Notes: a model not told the origin generated them from the sequence alone. A DNA stretch of 64,000 nucleotides from Proteiniphilum propionicum (GCF_022267555.1 NZ_CP073586.1:186001-250000), one strand, 5' to 3'. Positions 28,947 through 39,320 are shown, counted from the first letter of the stretch. A program made the numbers and translations.

Positions 28947-28976
28947 AAAAACATGTAATGTTTCCGAAAACAACAA

Positions 28977-30032
28977 TTACATTTTATACATCTCCCGGTA
29001 ATAATTTTGATACTCACCACTGGTAACGCTATCCAGCCAATCCTGATGATCGATGTACCACCGGACGGTCTTTTCAATCCCCTCTTCAAACTGGAGGGAG
29101 GGTTGCCATCCAAGTTCATCCTTTATCTTCGATGCATCGATGGCGTAACGTAAATCATGTCCGGCCCGGTCGGCTACATAGGTGATTAGTTTCTCCGACA
29201 CACCCTCTTCCCTTCCGAGTAAACGGTCTGTAGTTTTAACAAGAAGGCGAATCAGATCGATATTTTTCCATTCGTTAAAGCCACCTATATTGTATGTATC
29301 GCCTTTTCGCCCATTATGAAAGACCAGGCATATAGCTCGGGCATGGTCCTCAACATAAAGCCAGTCGCGTACATTTACTCCTTCTCCATAAACAGGCAAC
29401 GGCTTATTCCGGCGAATATTATTGATGAAAAGCGGAATCAGCTTCTCCGGGAACTGGTAAGGCCCGTAATTATTTGAGCAGTTGGTAATAACAACCGGAA
29501 GGCCGTAGGTATCGTGATAAGCTCTGACAAAATGATCGGAAGATGCCTTGGAAGCGGAGTATGGACTATGGGGATCGTAACGTGTCTCTTCAGTAAATAG
29601 TGTATTATCAAATTCCAATGCTCCATAAACTTCATCTGTGGAGACATGATAGAAAAGTTTATTCTCGAAGTTATCCTTCCAGCACTCCCTTGCAGCCTGT
29701 AACAGGTTAAGGGTGCCCATGACATTGGTTTCGGCAAAAGAAAATGGATCTGTAATTGATCGGTCCACATGACTTTCGGCAGCAAGGTGAATGACATTAT
29801 CGATCTTGAATGTTTTGAAAACCTCTTTTATCTTATCAAAATCGCAGATATCGGCTTTCACAAAAGTGTAGTTAGGCTTATCCTCTACATCCTTCAGGTT
29901 AGCCAGATTCCCCGCATAGGTAAGTTTATCAAGATTTATGATATGATATTCCGGATAACTGTTCACGAACAGCCGTACAACATGTGAGCCTATAAAACCG
30001 GCTCCTCCGGTAATAAGGACATTTTTTTTCAT
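28977..30032 (-). CDS. rfbB: dTDP-glucose 4,6-dehydratase RmlB
   Basis: It is 351 residues from ATG 30032; the frame extends to 30062, but the NAD loop KNVLITGGAGFIGSHV then lies too far in. Extended SDR features: TGGAGFIGS near residue 10, STDEVYG, the catalytic YSASKASSD (Tyr-x-x-x-Lys) and NNYGPYQFPEKLIP. It is the second step of dTDP-L-rhamnose synthesis, removing water from dTDP-glucose. It follows rmlC and rmlA on the same strand; rmlD is not in the run. Confidence 0.95.
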   Translation of the reverse strand: MKKNVLITGGAGFIGSHVVRLFVNSYPEYHIINLDKLTYAGNLANLKDVEDKPNYTFVKADICDFDKIKEVFKTFKIDNVIHLAAESHVDRSITDPFSFAETNVMGTLNLLQAARECWKDNFENKLFYHVSTDEVYGALEFDNTLFTEETRYDPHSPYSASKASSDHFVRAYHDTYGLPVVITNCSNNYGPYQFPEKLIPLFINNIRRNKPLPVYGEGVNVRDWLYVEDHARAICLVFHNGRKGDTYNIGGFNEWKNIDLIRLLVKTTDRLLGREEGVSEKLITYVADRAGHDLRYAIDASKIKDELGWQPSLQFEEGIEKTVRWYIDHQDWLDSVTSGEYQNYYREMYKM

Positions 30033-30095
30033 AACAACTATTTTACTTTGATTAACAGACATTTATCAGAACATGAAAGCAGAATTGCCGGATAT

Positions 30096-30632
30096 TTACA
30101 AACTGGATAAACAGGGATTTTTCTTATCTTTTTCCGACAGAATGATATCGTTAAACGGCAGCCCCCAATCGATATTCAGCTGCGGATCATTCCAGATTAT
30201 AGCCCCTTCATAACCAGGCGCATAGTAATTGTCACATTTATACTGAAAGATGGCTTCCTCACTCAGTACAGAATATCCGTGCGCGAATCCGCGGGGAATA
30301 AAAAGCTGTTGTTTGTTTTCATCTGACAATTCTGTTGAAACATATTTCCCGAATGTTGGGGAGTCTTTTCTAATATCTACCGCCACATCAAGGACGCAGC
30401 CTTTTACAACACGCACCAGCTTAGCCTGCTCAAAAGGGGGCTTTTGAAAATGCAGACCCCGCAACACTCCATAACATGATTTACTCTCGTTATCCTGTAC
30501 AAAAAGAGTCCTGCTCACCTTCTCTTCGAACAGCCTATGGGAAAATGATTCAAAAAAGTATCCACGTTTATCAACAAACACTTTAGGTTCAATTATCACA
30601 ACTCCCTTAATATCGGTTTCAATAATATTCAT
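30096..30632 (-). CDS. rfbC: dTDP-4-dehydrorhamnose 3,5-epimerase RmlC
   Basis: This 178-residue cupin epimerase acts third in dTDP-L-rhamnose synthesis. Visible signatures are KRGYFFESF-like DKRGYFFESFSH, the substrate-binding VLRGLHFQKPPFEQAKLVRV with its catalytic His, and FIPRGFAHGYSVLSEEAIFQYKCD. Its end lies 63 bp before the rmlB start and its start 15 bp from the rmlA stop, so the three genes form one operon read from rmlA. Confidence 0.95.
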   Translation of the reverse strand: MNIIETDIKGVVIIEPKVFVDKRGYFFESFSHRLFEEKVSRTLFVQDNESKSCYGVLRGLHFQKPPFEQAKLVRVVKGCVLDVAVDIRKDSPTFGKYVSTELSDENKQQLFIPRGFAHGYSVLSEEAIFQYKCDNYYAPGYEGAIIWNDPQLNIDWGLPFNDIILSEKDKKNPCLSSL

Positions 30633-30647
30633 ATCACATATAAAATT

Positions 30648-31520
30648 TCAGTCCATCAGCTTAAGAAGATATTGTCCGTAAGGATTATTCTTCATCGACT
30701 CTCCGATCCTCTTCAGATCATCATCAGAGATCCAGCCGTTACGCCATGCTATCTCTTCAAGACAGGAGATTTTGAGTCCCTGCCGTTTCTCCAGCACTTC
30801 TATAAAGGTAGATGCTTCCGAAAGTGAGTCGTGCGTACCGGTATCGAGCCATGCAAACCCCCTGCCAAACAGTTTTACCTGGAGCTGTTTCTCTTTTAAA
30901 AAAGCCTGGTTAATTGAAGTAATCTCTAACTCACCACGTGCAGAGGGCCTTATTTGCTTCGCGATCTCCACAACACTGTTAGGGTAGAAATAGAGTCCTG
31001 TTACAGCCCAGTTCGATCTCGGGTTTACAGGCTTCTCTTCTATACTGATCACCCGTCCGGCGTCATCGAATTCAGCAACACCATACCTCTCTGGATTATT
31101 CACGTAATATCCGAACACTGTAGCCAGCATATTTTCTTCCGCACTTTCCAGAGCTTCCCTTAATAGTGCAGGAAACCCGTTTCCATAGAAAATATTGTCG
31201 CCCAGGACAAGGCAGACAGCATCGTTACCAATAAACTCTTCACCAATAATGAACGCTTGCGCCAAACCGTCGGGAGAAGGTTGTACTGCATAACTGAAAC
31301 TCACGCCATAGTCGGACCCATCACCAAGTAAACGCTGAAAACCAGGCAGATCTGCTGGTGTGGAGATAATAAGAATATCTCTTATCCCTGCAAGCATTAA
31401 AGCGGAAATTGGATAATATACCATTGGTTTATCAAAAATGGGGAGTAGCTGCTTTGATATACCTTTAGTGATAGGATACAGCCGCGTTCCTGAGCCTCCG
31501 GCTAAAACAATTCCCTTCAT
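30648..31520 (-). CDS. rfbA: Glucose-1-phosphate thymidylyltransferase RmlA
   Basis: This 290-residue nucleotidyltransferase makes dTDP-glucose from dTTP and glucose-1-phosphate. It opens [18 protein letters not shown] with the GGxGTRL nucleotide loop, followed by [25 protein letters not shown] and the C-terminal [15 protein letters not shown] and [10 protein letters not shown]. It is the first gene of the rml operon. A TATTTTTG -7 box lies about 100 bp upstream. Confidence 0.96.
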   Translation of the reverse strand: MKGIVLAGGSGTRLYPITKGISKQLLPIFDKPMVYYPISALMLAGIRDILIISTPADLPGFQRLLGDGSDYGVSFSYAVQPSPDGLAQAFIIGEEFIGNDAVCLVLGDNIFYGNGFPALLREALESAEENMLATVFGYYVNNPERYGVAEFDDAGRVISIEEKPVNPRSNWAVTGLYFYPNSVVEIAKQIRPSARGELEITSINQAFLKEKQLQVKLFGRGFAWLDTGTHDSLSEASTFIEVLEKRQGLKISCLEEIAWRNGWISDDDLKRIGESMKNNPYGQYLLKLMD

Positions 31521-31616
31521 ATGATTAATCTATAATTTTTCAATTCAAAACTTACAATAACAATCCAGTTGTGCAGAATAAACTTATATACTACTTATGC
31601 ACGATTCGTTATTTCA

Positions 31617-31624
31617 CAAAAATA
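31617..31624 (-). promoter_or_regulatory. -7 promoter box of the rml operon
   Basis: TATTTTTG on the minus strand fits TAnnTTTG; a partial TTG lies 19 bp further upstream. It is the best candidate start for rmlA-rmlC-rmlB, with a leader of about 90 nt. Confidence 0.35.
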
Positions 31625-31649
31625 TACAAATTTCCGCAAAGGCAACCTG

Positions 31650-32324
31650 TTATTCTGTTAAATCGGGCCTTAGCCGTTTTGTTCTTTCAATAGACTGCTC
31701 CAGTCGCCACTCCTGTATTTTTCGTTCATGCCCCGACAACAGTATATCGGGTACTTTCCACCCTTTGTATTCGGCGGGACGGGTATAAACTGGCGGTGCC
31801 AGCAGTCCATCCTGAAACGTATCGGAAAGTGCAGACTGTTCATCGCCTATAGCCCCTGGAATAACTCGCACAATAGCGTCTGCAATCATTGCAGCCACAA
31901 GCTCTCCGCCTGTAAGCACAAAATCGCCGATGGAGATCTCCCGAGTGATAAGATGTTCTCTTACACGGTAATCAACACCTTTGTAGTGGCCACACAATAT
32001 AATAATATTTTGTTTAAGAGATAGCTCGTTGGCAGTAGCCTGAGTGAACTGTTCCCCATCTGGAGAGGTGAAAATCACCTCATCATACCGGCGCTGCGAT
32101 TTCAAATAAGAGATAGCTCTGTCAATCGGTTCAATCTGCAACACCATTCCTGCTTCCCCGCCAAAAGGGTAATCATCTACCCGTCTATGCCTGTCGAGGC
32201 TGTAATCACGTAGGTTATGAAGGCCTATCTCTACAAGCCCCTTCTCCTGTGCCCGCTTCAGTATGCTCGTATAAAACGCACCTTCGATAATCTCTGGAAG
32301 CACTGTTATTACATCTATTCTCAT
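31650..32324 (-). CDS. trmD: tRNA (guanine(37)-N1)-methyltransferase TrmD
   Basis: This 224-residue SPOUT methyltransferase makes m1G37 in tRNA, protecting the reading frame. Motifs: [33 protein letters not shown], the knot segment [14 protein letters not shown] and [25 protein letters not shown]. In this family the C-terminal part (residues 160 onwards) binds tRNA. It is separated by 129 bp from rmlA downstream and 96 bp from the TonB receptor upstream, so it may be read alone. Confidence 0.96.
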   Translation of the reverse strand: MRIDVITVLPEIIEGAFYTSILKRAQEKGLVEIGLHNLRDYSLDRHRRVDDYPFGGEAGMVLQIEPIDRAISYLKSQRRYDEVIFTSPDGEQFTQATANELSLKQNIIILCGHYKGVDYRVREHLITREISIGDFVLTGGELVAAMIADAIVRVIPGAIGDEQSALSDTFQDGLLAPPVYTRPAEYKGWKVPDILLSGHERKIQEWRLEQSIERTKRLRPDLTE

Positions 32325-32420
32325 TTTATCCGTAGGTAAAAGCCTTTCTGTTATTGTTTAGTTTCTATAATGATTATGCGCAAAAGATCAAAGATATTGT
32401 AATCGTCTCTCTACTATTGT

Positions 32421-34877
32421 TTAGTTTCCCCCTGCAGGAGGTGTAGTTGTATTTTGCTGCGATCCTTCACCTTGCATTAGATCTTCGTTAGAGATAGTCC
32501 TTTGTACCTTTTTCATAGATGCTTTCAGCTCACCGAAGCGATATGACACACTCAGGCGGATGCTCCGCATCGGGTAATGAAAAATATTTTCCTGCCAGAA
32601 TCCTTCACCTGTTGTAGTTGAGGATATCTTCCGGTTTTTCGATAATACATCCTGCAGGTTGAGAGAAAGATCAAGTTTCTTGTTAAGGAAGCTCTTCATT
32701 AGGCTGAAAGAGTAGAAATAGAAGGGAGACTGCTTTGTCTGAAGCTGAATACGATTAAGAAACAAGCCGCCATTTGCACCAACTCTGAAATCACCGGGAA
32801 ATGTAAAGGTAAGCCCTCCAAATGCTCGCCCGGAAAAACCGCTGTTCCGCAGCTCACTTTTTTCGGTACTCCGGATATCGGTATAATTTATACCACCATT
32901 CAGATATGTACGAACAACTTGGGTAGGCGTCCAGCTCACATACAGGTTTGTTCCCACCGTCTGATTTTTCCCTATATTGGCATAAGTATTGTGTGTAACG
33001 CCATTTTCAATAAAGCTGTACCCTGTCACCGCATTTCTGGCAAAAGCATAACTGAGCGTAACGTTGAAATTGAGTTTCTGCGAAAAGGCCCCGTAGTTAA
33101 TATTGAAGTTATGCTGCTTTTCTGCGTCGAGATTGGGGTTCCCATAACTGATATTGTTAGGATCTACATCGTTCACATACGGATTCAGGTACCATATACC
33201 TGGACGGGAAATACGCATGTTGTAGCCGCCACGCAATGTACGGGTCATTCCCAGCTGATAGGAAAGTGTAACCGAGGGAACAAGATCAAAAAAATTGGTC
33301 TGCACTATCGTATCCAGCTGGCTACCCATAAAGTGGATCTCCTGTTGAGTATATTCGCCTCTAAATCCCAGCTTCACCCCTGTTTTTCCCGATTTAAACC
33401 CGTAGCCGGCATATCCTGAAGTAATATTTTGCGTATGATCGAGATCATTTTTACGGCTTACATCTGGTTTCCATACACCCTCCTCCGTATCGAAGAATGT
33501 GTGGTCGGCGCGACTGGTATTATCGCGGAATATATATTTTAATCCAGTCTCGATGCTGTGTTTTCCGTTCAGCGGATTAACATAGTCCAACTGTCCCGTA
33601 TGCTCTTTTCCTCCTGCATTATTAACACTTCTCAGTTTATAACCGTCAGTGTAATAAAATACTCCTGTAACATTCTCATACTCGCTGTCGTACTCGCTAT
33701 CATTCGGATTATCCTCAAACCGGTATGAGATGGTAAGCATCTCACCCTTCCGTTTAAAACTTCTCTGATAATCTGCCGACAGGCTCATTCCGCCATATTC
33801 AACAGTACTATTGGAACGAGTGTTGTAACTGTATGGTCTTGCTCCTGAGGATAGCGCATCCTGCATAGAGTGTGATTTGAATTTTCCGCCATATCTTGAA
33901 CCCGACAGGTTGAACAGATTCAGTGTATCGGGTTCAAAGCTGAGTGCACCGCTAAGGAACAGCCCGCCTCCATCGCTCTTATTTTTACCATTTAGGGTCA
34001 GTAAATTCTGCGGGCTGAACTCTTCCCTGGTAAAACCCGATTCCGACTCGGGCCGTTCATGATGGAAGTATCCTGCGTTACCGGTAAAACCAAACTTGCC
34101 GTATTTTGTAGCCAGATAAGCATTCCCTCCGTAGCCTCCGAAATTATCGCCGTTAGCTCCAACAGATCCGGAATAGCCGTCATCGACACGCTTATCGGTA
34201 ACAATGTTGATAATGCCTCCAACCCCTTCTGCATCATACTTAACACCTGGATCCGTAATCACTTCTATATCCTTTACGCTGTTGGCAGGCATACTCTTCA
34301 GTACCTGCGATGGGTTACCTGAAATCATATTTGATGGTTTTCCGTTCAGATATATTTTAAAGTTGCTTGAACCTTTCAACTGAATTTCATCTTCACCGTC
34401 CACTGTAACAAGCGGTACTTTACGTAACAGGTCTAGTACGTTTGAGGTTGATGATTCAGGATCGTCCTTTGCACTGTAGGTCAGCTTATCTATCTCAACC
34501 TTCACCAAAGGCTTTTGAGCGGTCACGCTCACCTCTTCGAGTTCAATTGAGCTCTCGTCCATTGCAATCTCTCCCAGGTCTAGCGGATTCTGAGAAGTGG
34601 ATACTTCAACAAGTTTCTTCAGGCCGTTCATCCCAACAAAATGGAAAATAAATATGTATTTTCCGGGGGTTAGCGCAGTGGAGAAGGTACCGTTCTCTTG
34701 TGTTGCCAGCCTTTTTACTGTATTGGCCGGATTAGACTCACGTGCAACCGAGATGGTAACATATGGCAGTCCGGCCTTGTCATCAGCCGAAACCAGTTTA
34801 CCTTTTACGGTGACATTTTGAGCAGTCATACTCATTGATATGACACAGAATAGAACTAAAATCTGAAATAGTTTCAT
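32421..34877 (-). CDS. TonB-dependent outer-membrane receptor with carboxypeptidase-regulatory N-domain
   Basis: This 818-residue protein has a signal peptide (about 1-19), a carboxypeptidase-regulatory-like beta-sandwich (about 20-105; VTVKGKLVSADDKAGLPYVTISV), a plug-like region (LDLLRKVPLVTVDGEDEIQLKGSSNFKIYLNGKPSNMI, about 145-215) and a large outer-membrane barrel of the 'OMP beta-barrel' class, ending in an odd QQNTTTPPAGGN tail. It diverges from the beta-helix genes with only 41 bp between starts. No SusD partner follows, so it probably handles a small ligand or peptide rather than a glycan, but the ligand is unknown. Confidence 0.85.
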   Translation of the reverse strand: MKLFQILVLFCVISMSMTAQNVTVKGKLVSADDKAGLPYVTISVARESNPANTVKRLATQENGTFSTALTPGKYIFIFHFVGMNGLKKLVEVSTSQNPLDLGEIAMDESSIELEEVSVTAQKPLVKVEIDKLTYSAKDDPESSTSNVLDLLRKVPLVTVDGEDEIQLKGSSNFKIYLNGKPSNMISGNPSQVLKSMPANSVKDIEVITDPGVKYDAEGVGGIINIVTDKRVDDGYSGSVGANGDNFGGYGGNAYLATKYGKFGFTGNAGYFHHERPESESGFTREEFSPQNLLTLNGKNKSDGGGLFLSGALSFEPDTLNLFNLSGSRYGGKFKSHSMQDALSSGARPYSYNTRSNSTVEYGGMSLSADYQRSFKRKGEMLTISYRFEDNPNDSEYDSEYENVTGVFYYTDGYKLRSVNNAGGKEHTGQLDYVNPLNGKHSIETGLKYIFRDNTSRADHTFFDTEEGVWKPDVSRKNDLDHTQNITSGYAGYGFKSGKTGVKLGFRGEYTQQEIHFMGSQLDTIVQTNFFDLVPSVTLSYQLGMTRTLRGGYNMRISRPGIWYLNPYVNDVDPNNISYGNPNLDAEKQHNFNINYGAFSQKLNFNVTLSYAFARNAVTGYSFIENGVTHNTYANIGKNQTVGTNLYVSWTPTQVVRTYLNGGINYTDIRSTEKSELRNSGFSGRAFGGLTFTFPGDFRVGANGGLFLNRIQLQTKQSPFYFYSFSLMKSFLNKKLDLSLNLQDVLSKNRKISSTTTGEGFWQENIFHYPMRSIRLSVSYRFGELKASMKKVQRTISNEDLMQGEGSQQNTTTPPAGGN

Positions 34878-34918
34878 TTAGTTTTTATGATTATGTGAAA
34901 TTTAAAAAATTACAAAAG

Positions 34919-37612
34919 ATGAGAGCCATTATAAAGATTCTAATTGGATGCCTTATTTGTACTTGTTATTGCTTTGTATCTTCATGCACAAACTATACAG
35001 AGCAAATTCCCGAAAACCAAGATACTATAACGGCAGTGAAAACCCGCGCTACACAAATATTATGGATTGCGGCAAATAATAGCAGTACAGCCGACAAGGT
35101 ATCAGCCAACTATGTATGCGACGGAGTCAATGACAATCAGGAAATTCAAACTGCACTTGACGCCCTGTCATCAGGTGGAATTGTCCACCTGTTCAATGGT
35201 ACATATAATTGTACTGGGATCATCAAACCCAAGGCAAGTACAACTCTTGAAGGAGGAGGTGAATCGGGAACCTCTCTAAAATTCACAAATGATGGACGTA
35301 TCAACGTTGACCATGAGTACGTGACTCTGGATGGCTTTAACATACAGGGGAGTGGGTACAGTATTGGAGTCAAATGGTTGGGAGTGATAACCATCCGTGC
35401 AAGTCATGCAAAGATCCACAACATTAAGGGTACGGCGGATGCTAGCATCCAAGCTGTATTCCTCCTTCTCCATGATCCTGCGGTGTATAACCCTGTCCTC
35501 GAAGACGTAGAGTTCATAAATTGTAAAGCCATTGATACCGGAACCTATGGATTTATACATAATGCGTGGGGTACAACAAATAAAGAGATTAATAATATCC
35601 GGTACGAAAACTGCCAGGCTATCAATTGCGGCAGGTTTGGAGCATTTAACCCTTGGGTAACCGGATTTGACTTCGCAGAACTCAATGACATCAAAGGGCT
35701 CCGGGTAAAAAATTGTCTTGCCGAAGGCACACTTGAATCCGGATTTCATTTCGAGTTTGATCCAAAGAAAGTGGATTGTATACTTGAAGACTGCATTAGT
35801 CGTAACAACGGAAAGAAACCTTATCCGACGAAACCTTACAACCCAAGTGATATGTCAACCCACTACTTCGGATGTGGTTACTACGCACCAAACGCCGACG
35901 TGAAGTTTATCCGCTGCACTGCTGAAGGCAACTCCATGAATGGGTTTCTATCAACCAACGGGGGTAAGCTCTACAACTGTATTGAGAAAACGACCGGTGC
36001 CGGAAAGACAAATTATGACTACAGAAAGCCGGCAGGATACTATGCCCTCCCATGTCGGACAACCAATCCATCCTTGGTGATGGAAAATTGCACAAGTATT
36101 GATTCCTATGCTTACGGAATATGGATCAACAATGCATCAAATATGCAGATCCTTAATTTTCATCTGGTAAACCCGGCAGGGGTCAACGGGAAAGGAACTT
36201 GTCTGGGCGGCGAACAGTTCGACAATGCCACGATAAGCATCTACGCCTCAGGAGAACGTGCGGAAACACTGATCTGGGCTAAAAACCAAAAAAACACTGT
36301 CTTTTCAGGCCAGATAGTCTCAGATTGTGCAAAACCCTTCCTGATCGAGGGCACACGTACTTCCAACATGCTCGTTAAAAACATGGAAATTGTTTCAAAT
36401 ACCCTGCCTCCCGGTCCGGGTGGCGTTACTGTTGCAAGCGATGTTACAGCCGGTCAAGTAACACTCCAGAACGTTTATGTAACTCCCCCATCGGTACCTA
36501 CAGACAAGCCTGATCTGGTGATTACCGATATCTCCTGGGAACCGGCAAGTCCGGAAAACGGAAATGCAGTAATCCTGAGGGCAACAATCAAAAATCAAGG
36601 TAGTGTATCCACACCTGCGGGGGTGATACATGGCGTGCTTTTTACGTTCGATGACGGAGCAGCCGGGCCGGGAGTCTGGTCAGACACCCATACCGGTCCA
36701 CTCGCACCCGGTGCATCAGTTACACTGACTGCCAACGGCGGTTCGGCCGGAGCAACATGGACGGCAGTCGATGGCACCCACACGGTGAAAGCTAACGTAG
36801 ATGATATTAACCGGATAACGGAGAGTGATGAAACAAACAATATCATGAACAAACAAATTGTTGTCAGTCCTGGAAAGCCTGATCTGGTGGTTACCGACAT
36901 CTCATGGGACCCTGCGAGCCCCGCAAGTGGTTATGCGGTGACCATGAGGGCAACAATCAAAAATCAGGGCAGTGTATCCACACCTGCGGGAGTGATACAT
37001 GGCGTGCTTTTTACGTTCGATGACGGAGCAGCCGGGCCGGGAGTCTGGTCAGACACCCATACCGGTCCACTCGCACCCGGTGCATCGGTTACGCTGACTG
37101 CCAACGGCGGTTCGGCCGGAGCAACATGGACGGCAGTAGCCGGCACCCACACGGTGAAGGCTAACATAGACGATGCCAACCGGATAACGGAAAGCAATGA
37201 GACAAACAATATCGTGAGTAAACAGATTGTCGTTGGCTCCGGAAAGCCTGATCTGGTAGTTACCGATATTTCCTGGGAACCGGCAAGTCCGACAAACGGA
37301 AATGCAGTAACCATGAGGGCAACAATCAAAAATCAGGGCAGTGTATCCACACCTGCGGGAGTGATACATGGCGTGCTTTTTACGTTCGATGACGGGGCAG
37401 CCGGGCCGGGAGTCTGGTCAGACACCCATACCGGTTCGCTCGCACCCGGCGCATCGGTTACGCTGACTGCCAACGGCGGTTCGGCCGGATCAAAATGGAC
37501 GGCAGTAGCCGGCACCCACACGGTGAAGGCTAACGTAGATGATATTAACCGGATAACGGAAAGCAATGAGACAAACAATATTATGAGCAAACAGATTGTC
37601 GTCGAAAACTAG
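34919..37612 (+). CDS. Right-handed beta-helix lipoprotein with three CARDB repeats
   Basis: It is 897 residues from ATG 34919, a lipoprotein with signal ending VSSC. Residues about 45-520 are a right-handed parallel beta-helix of the pectate-lyase type, opening with the same LWIAANNSSTADKV and YVCDGVNDNQEIQTALDAL pattern as its neighbour. Then three CARDB-like beta modules of 123 residues each, nearly identical, fill 36506-37612. Beta-helix proteins of this kind are often polysaccharide lyases or hydrolases; no catalytic set is certain here. A paralogue without CARDB modules follows at 37737. Divergent with the TonB receptor. Confidence 0.8.
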   Translation: MRAIIKILIGCLICTCYCFVSSCTNYTEQIPENQDTITAVKTRATQILWIAANNSSTADKVSANYVCDGVNDNQEIQTALDALSSGGIVHLFNGTYNCTGIIKPKASTTLEGGGESGTSLKFTNDGRINVDHEYVTLDGFNIQGSGYSIGVKWLGVITIRASHAKIHNIKGTADASIQAVFLLLHDPAVYNPVLEDVEFINCKAIDTGTYGFIHNAWGTTNKEINNIRYENCQAINCGRFGAFNPWVTGFDFAELNDIKGLRVKNCLAEGTLESGFHFEFDPKKVDCILEDCISRNNGKKPYPTKPYNPSDMSTHYFGCGYYAPNADVKFIRCTAEGNSMNGFLSTNGGKLYNCIEKTTGAGKTNYDYRKPAGYYALPCRTTNPSLVMENCTSIDSYAYGIWINNASNMQILNFHLVNPAGVNGKGTCLGGEQFDNATISIYASGERAETLIWAKNQKNTVFSGQIVSDCAKPFLIEGTRTSNMLVKNMEIVSNTLPPGPGGVTVASDVTAGQVTLQNVYVTPPSVPTDKPDLVITDISWEPASPENGNAVILRATIKNQGSVSTPAGVIHGVLFTFDDGAAGPGVWSDTHTGPLAPGASVTLTANGGSAGATWTAVDGTHTVKANVDDINRITESDETNNIMNKQIVVSPGKPDLVVTDISWDPASPASGYAVTMRATIKNQGSVSTPAGVIHGVLFTFDDGAAGPGVWSDTHTGPLAPGASVTLTANGGSAGATWTAVAGTHTVKANIDDANRITESNETNNIVSKQIVVGSGKPDLVVTDISWEPASPTNGNAVTMRATIKNQGSVSTPAGVIHGVLFTFDDGAAGPGVWSDTHTGSLAPGASVTLTANGGSAGSKWTAVAGTHTVKANVDDINRITESNETNNIMSKQIVVEN
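36506..37612 (+). repeat. Three tandem 369-bp CARDB repeats
   Basis: Units start at 36506, 36875 and 37244, each exactly 369 bp (123 codons). The middle of each unit (for example around the GVLFTFDDGAAGPGVW segment) is almost base-for-base identical between copies. The high identity points to recent amplification or gene conversion. Confidence 0.9.
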
Positions 37613-37640
37613 GAATTATCGCCTAAGGAGAAATGACAAA

Positions 37641-37669
37641 AATACAACAACAATAATTATCGTTGTATT
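37641..37669 (+). terminator. AT-rich hairpin between the two beta-helix genes
   Basis: AATACAAC (37641-37648) and GTTGTATT (37662-37669) form an 8-bp stem 29 bp after the first gene. It lacks a U-tract, so it may be an mRNA-stabilising or processing hairpin rather than a terminator. Confidence 0.35.
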
Positions 37670-37736
37670 ATCATGATCCCGTTGAACTGACACATAAACA
37701 GTGAACATATCAATTATTTTTAATTACTAAAAAAAG

Positions 37737-39320
37737 ATGAAAAATATGTCATCAATCCTTTTTGTTATTCTCTTCATTTTTACATTATGTTCAGAAAATG
37801 GTATCACGGAAAGACCTCCTGTAAACAGTGAGCCTGATGAACCTAAAAAACCGCCAGTGTCCAATGTGTTATGGGTAGCGGCCAGTAACAGCAGCGCGGC
37901 AGATAAGGCACAGGCTGACTACATATGTGACGGGAGTAATGATCAACAGGAGATACAATCAGCGCTAAATAAGTTACCGCCATCAGGAGGTGTGATCAAC
38001 CTGCACAGTGGTACGTACCACTGTGCAGGGATCATCACCCCTAAAACAGGATCAACTCTGAAAGGAAAGGGTGAATCTGAAACTTATCTGAAGTTCACCA
38101 ATGATGGACGTATCAACGTGGATAACGAGAATGTTACTCTGGATGGCCTCAATCTTCATGGGAGTAACTATAGTGTAGGTGTTAAATGGCTGGGCGTATT
38201 AACCATACGTGCGAGCCATGCGAAAATTCACAACATTACAGGAACGGCAGACGCAAGCATTCAGGCAGTATTTCTTCTGATTCACGATCCTTCGATTTAC
38301 TCTCCTACTCTCGAAGATGTAGAGTTCATTCATTGTAAGGCAACAGATACAGGGACTTATGGATTCCTTCATAATGCCTGGGGAACGGAGAATAAGGTGA
38401 TGAAGAACATCCGCTACGAAGACTGCCAAGCAGTCAACTGCGGTAGATTTGGGGCATTCAACCCCTGGGTGACCGGGTTTAATTTTGCTGAGCTCAACAG
38501 CATTGAGGGGCTCCGTGTAAAAAATTGCGTTGCTGAAGGTACTCTTGAATCCGGATTTCATTTCGAGTTTGATCCCGCAAAAAAAGACTGCATTCTTGAA
38601 AATTGTGTGAGTCGTAATAACGGCAATAAACCTTACCCGTCTAAACCTTACGACAATAGCGATATGTCAACCCACTACTTCGGATGTGGTTACTATGCAC
38701 CAAATGCCGATGTAACATTCATTAATTGCACGGCAGAAGCCAACTCTATGAACGGATTTTATACGACGAATGGCGGTAAGCTATACAACTGTGCGGAGAA
38801 AGAGACCGGGGTCGGGAGAACTGATTTTTCTTATCGGGTACCTGCCGGTTTCTATAGTCTTCCTACCCGTTCGGTAAATCCCTCTCTTGTGATGGATCAC
38901 TGCAAGAGCATAAATTCGAATGGCTACGGAATTCAGGTAGATCTCGCGAATAACGTGAAAATTATAGACTTTCAACTGACTAATCCTTCCGGGCATAATG
39001 GAAAAGGTTCAAGCTTTGGCGGCACGCATAATGTGTTTGACAATTCAGAGGTAAATATTTATGCATCGGGTGATCGGGCGGAGACATTGATATGGGCAAA
39101 AAATAATATAAACACCGTTTTCTCCGGAAAGATCATCTCCAATAGCACTAAGCCTTTTCTAATCGAAGGTGCTCGTACTTCCAATGTCCTTGTTAAGGAT
39201 ATGGAAATTATTTCAGATGTGCTCCCGCCCGGCCCGGGAGGTATCACTGTTGAAAATAGTGTTCCGCCAGATCAGGTGAATCTCCAAAATGTGTATGTAA
39301 CACCTCCTTCTGCTCCTTAA
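37737..39320 (+). CDS. Right-handed beta-helix lipoprotein, paralogue without CARDB
   Basis: This 527-residue lipoprotein has a signal ending FTLC and a proline-rich linker (about 25-45). It is a close paralogue of the preceding beta-helix protein along its whole length and ends VTPPSAP at exactly the point where the first protein passes into its CARDB modules (VTPPSVPTDKPDLV). The shared core includes FTNDGRINVD, KWLGVLTIRASHAKIHNI, ESGFHFEFDP and DMSTHYFGCGYYAPNADV. The probable role is binding or cleavage of a pectin-like or galactan-containing glycan next to the GH27 gene (inference). Confidence 0.8.
   Translation: MKNMSSILFVILFIFTLCSENGITERPPVNSEPDEPKKPPVSNVLWVAASNSSAADKAQADYICDGSNDQQEIQSALNKLPPSGGVINLHSGTYHCAGIITPKTGSTLKGKGESETYLKFTNDGRINVDNENVTLDGLNLHGSNYSVGVKWLGVLTIRASHAKIHNITGTADASIQAVFLLIHDPSIYSPTLEDVEFIHCKATDTGTYGFLHNAWGTENKVMKNIRYEDCQAVNCGRFGAFNPWVTGFNFAELNSIEGLRVKNCVAEGTLESGFHFEFDPAKKDCILENCVSRNNGNKPYPSKPYDNSDMSTHYFGCGYYAPNADVTFINCTAEANSMNGFYTTNGGKLYNCAEKETGVGRTDFSYRVPAGFYSLPTRSVNPSLVMDHCKSINSNGYGIQVDLANNVKIIDFQLTNPSGHNGKGSSFGGTHNVFDNSEVNIYASGDRAETLIWAKNNINTVFSGKIISNSTKPFLIEGARTSNVLVKDMEIISDVLPPGPGGITVENSVPPDQVNLQNVYVTPPSAP

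Noticed and set aside
36595-37590. Long minus-strand frames across the CARDB repeats
   Set aside because: They recur with the 369-bp period and mirror the strong codon bias of the plus-strand gene; they are antisense shadows.
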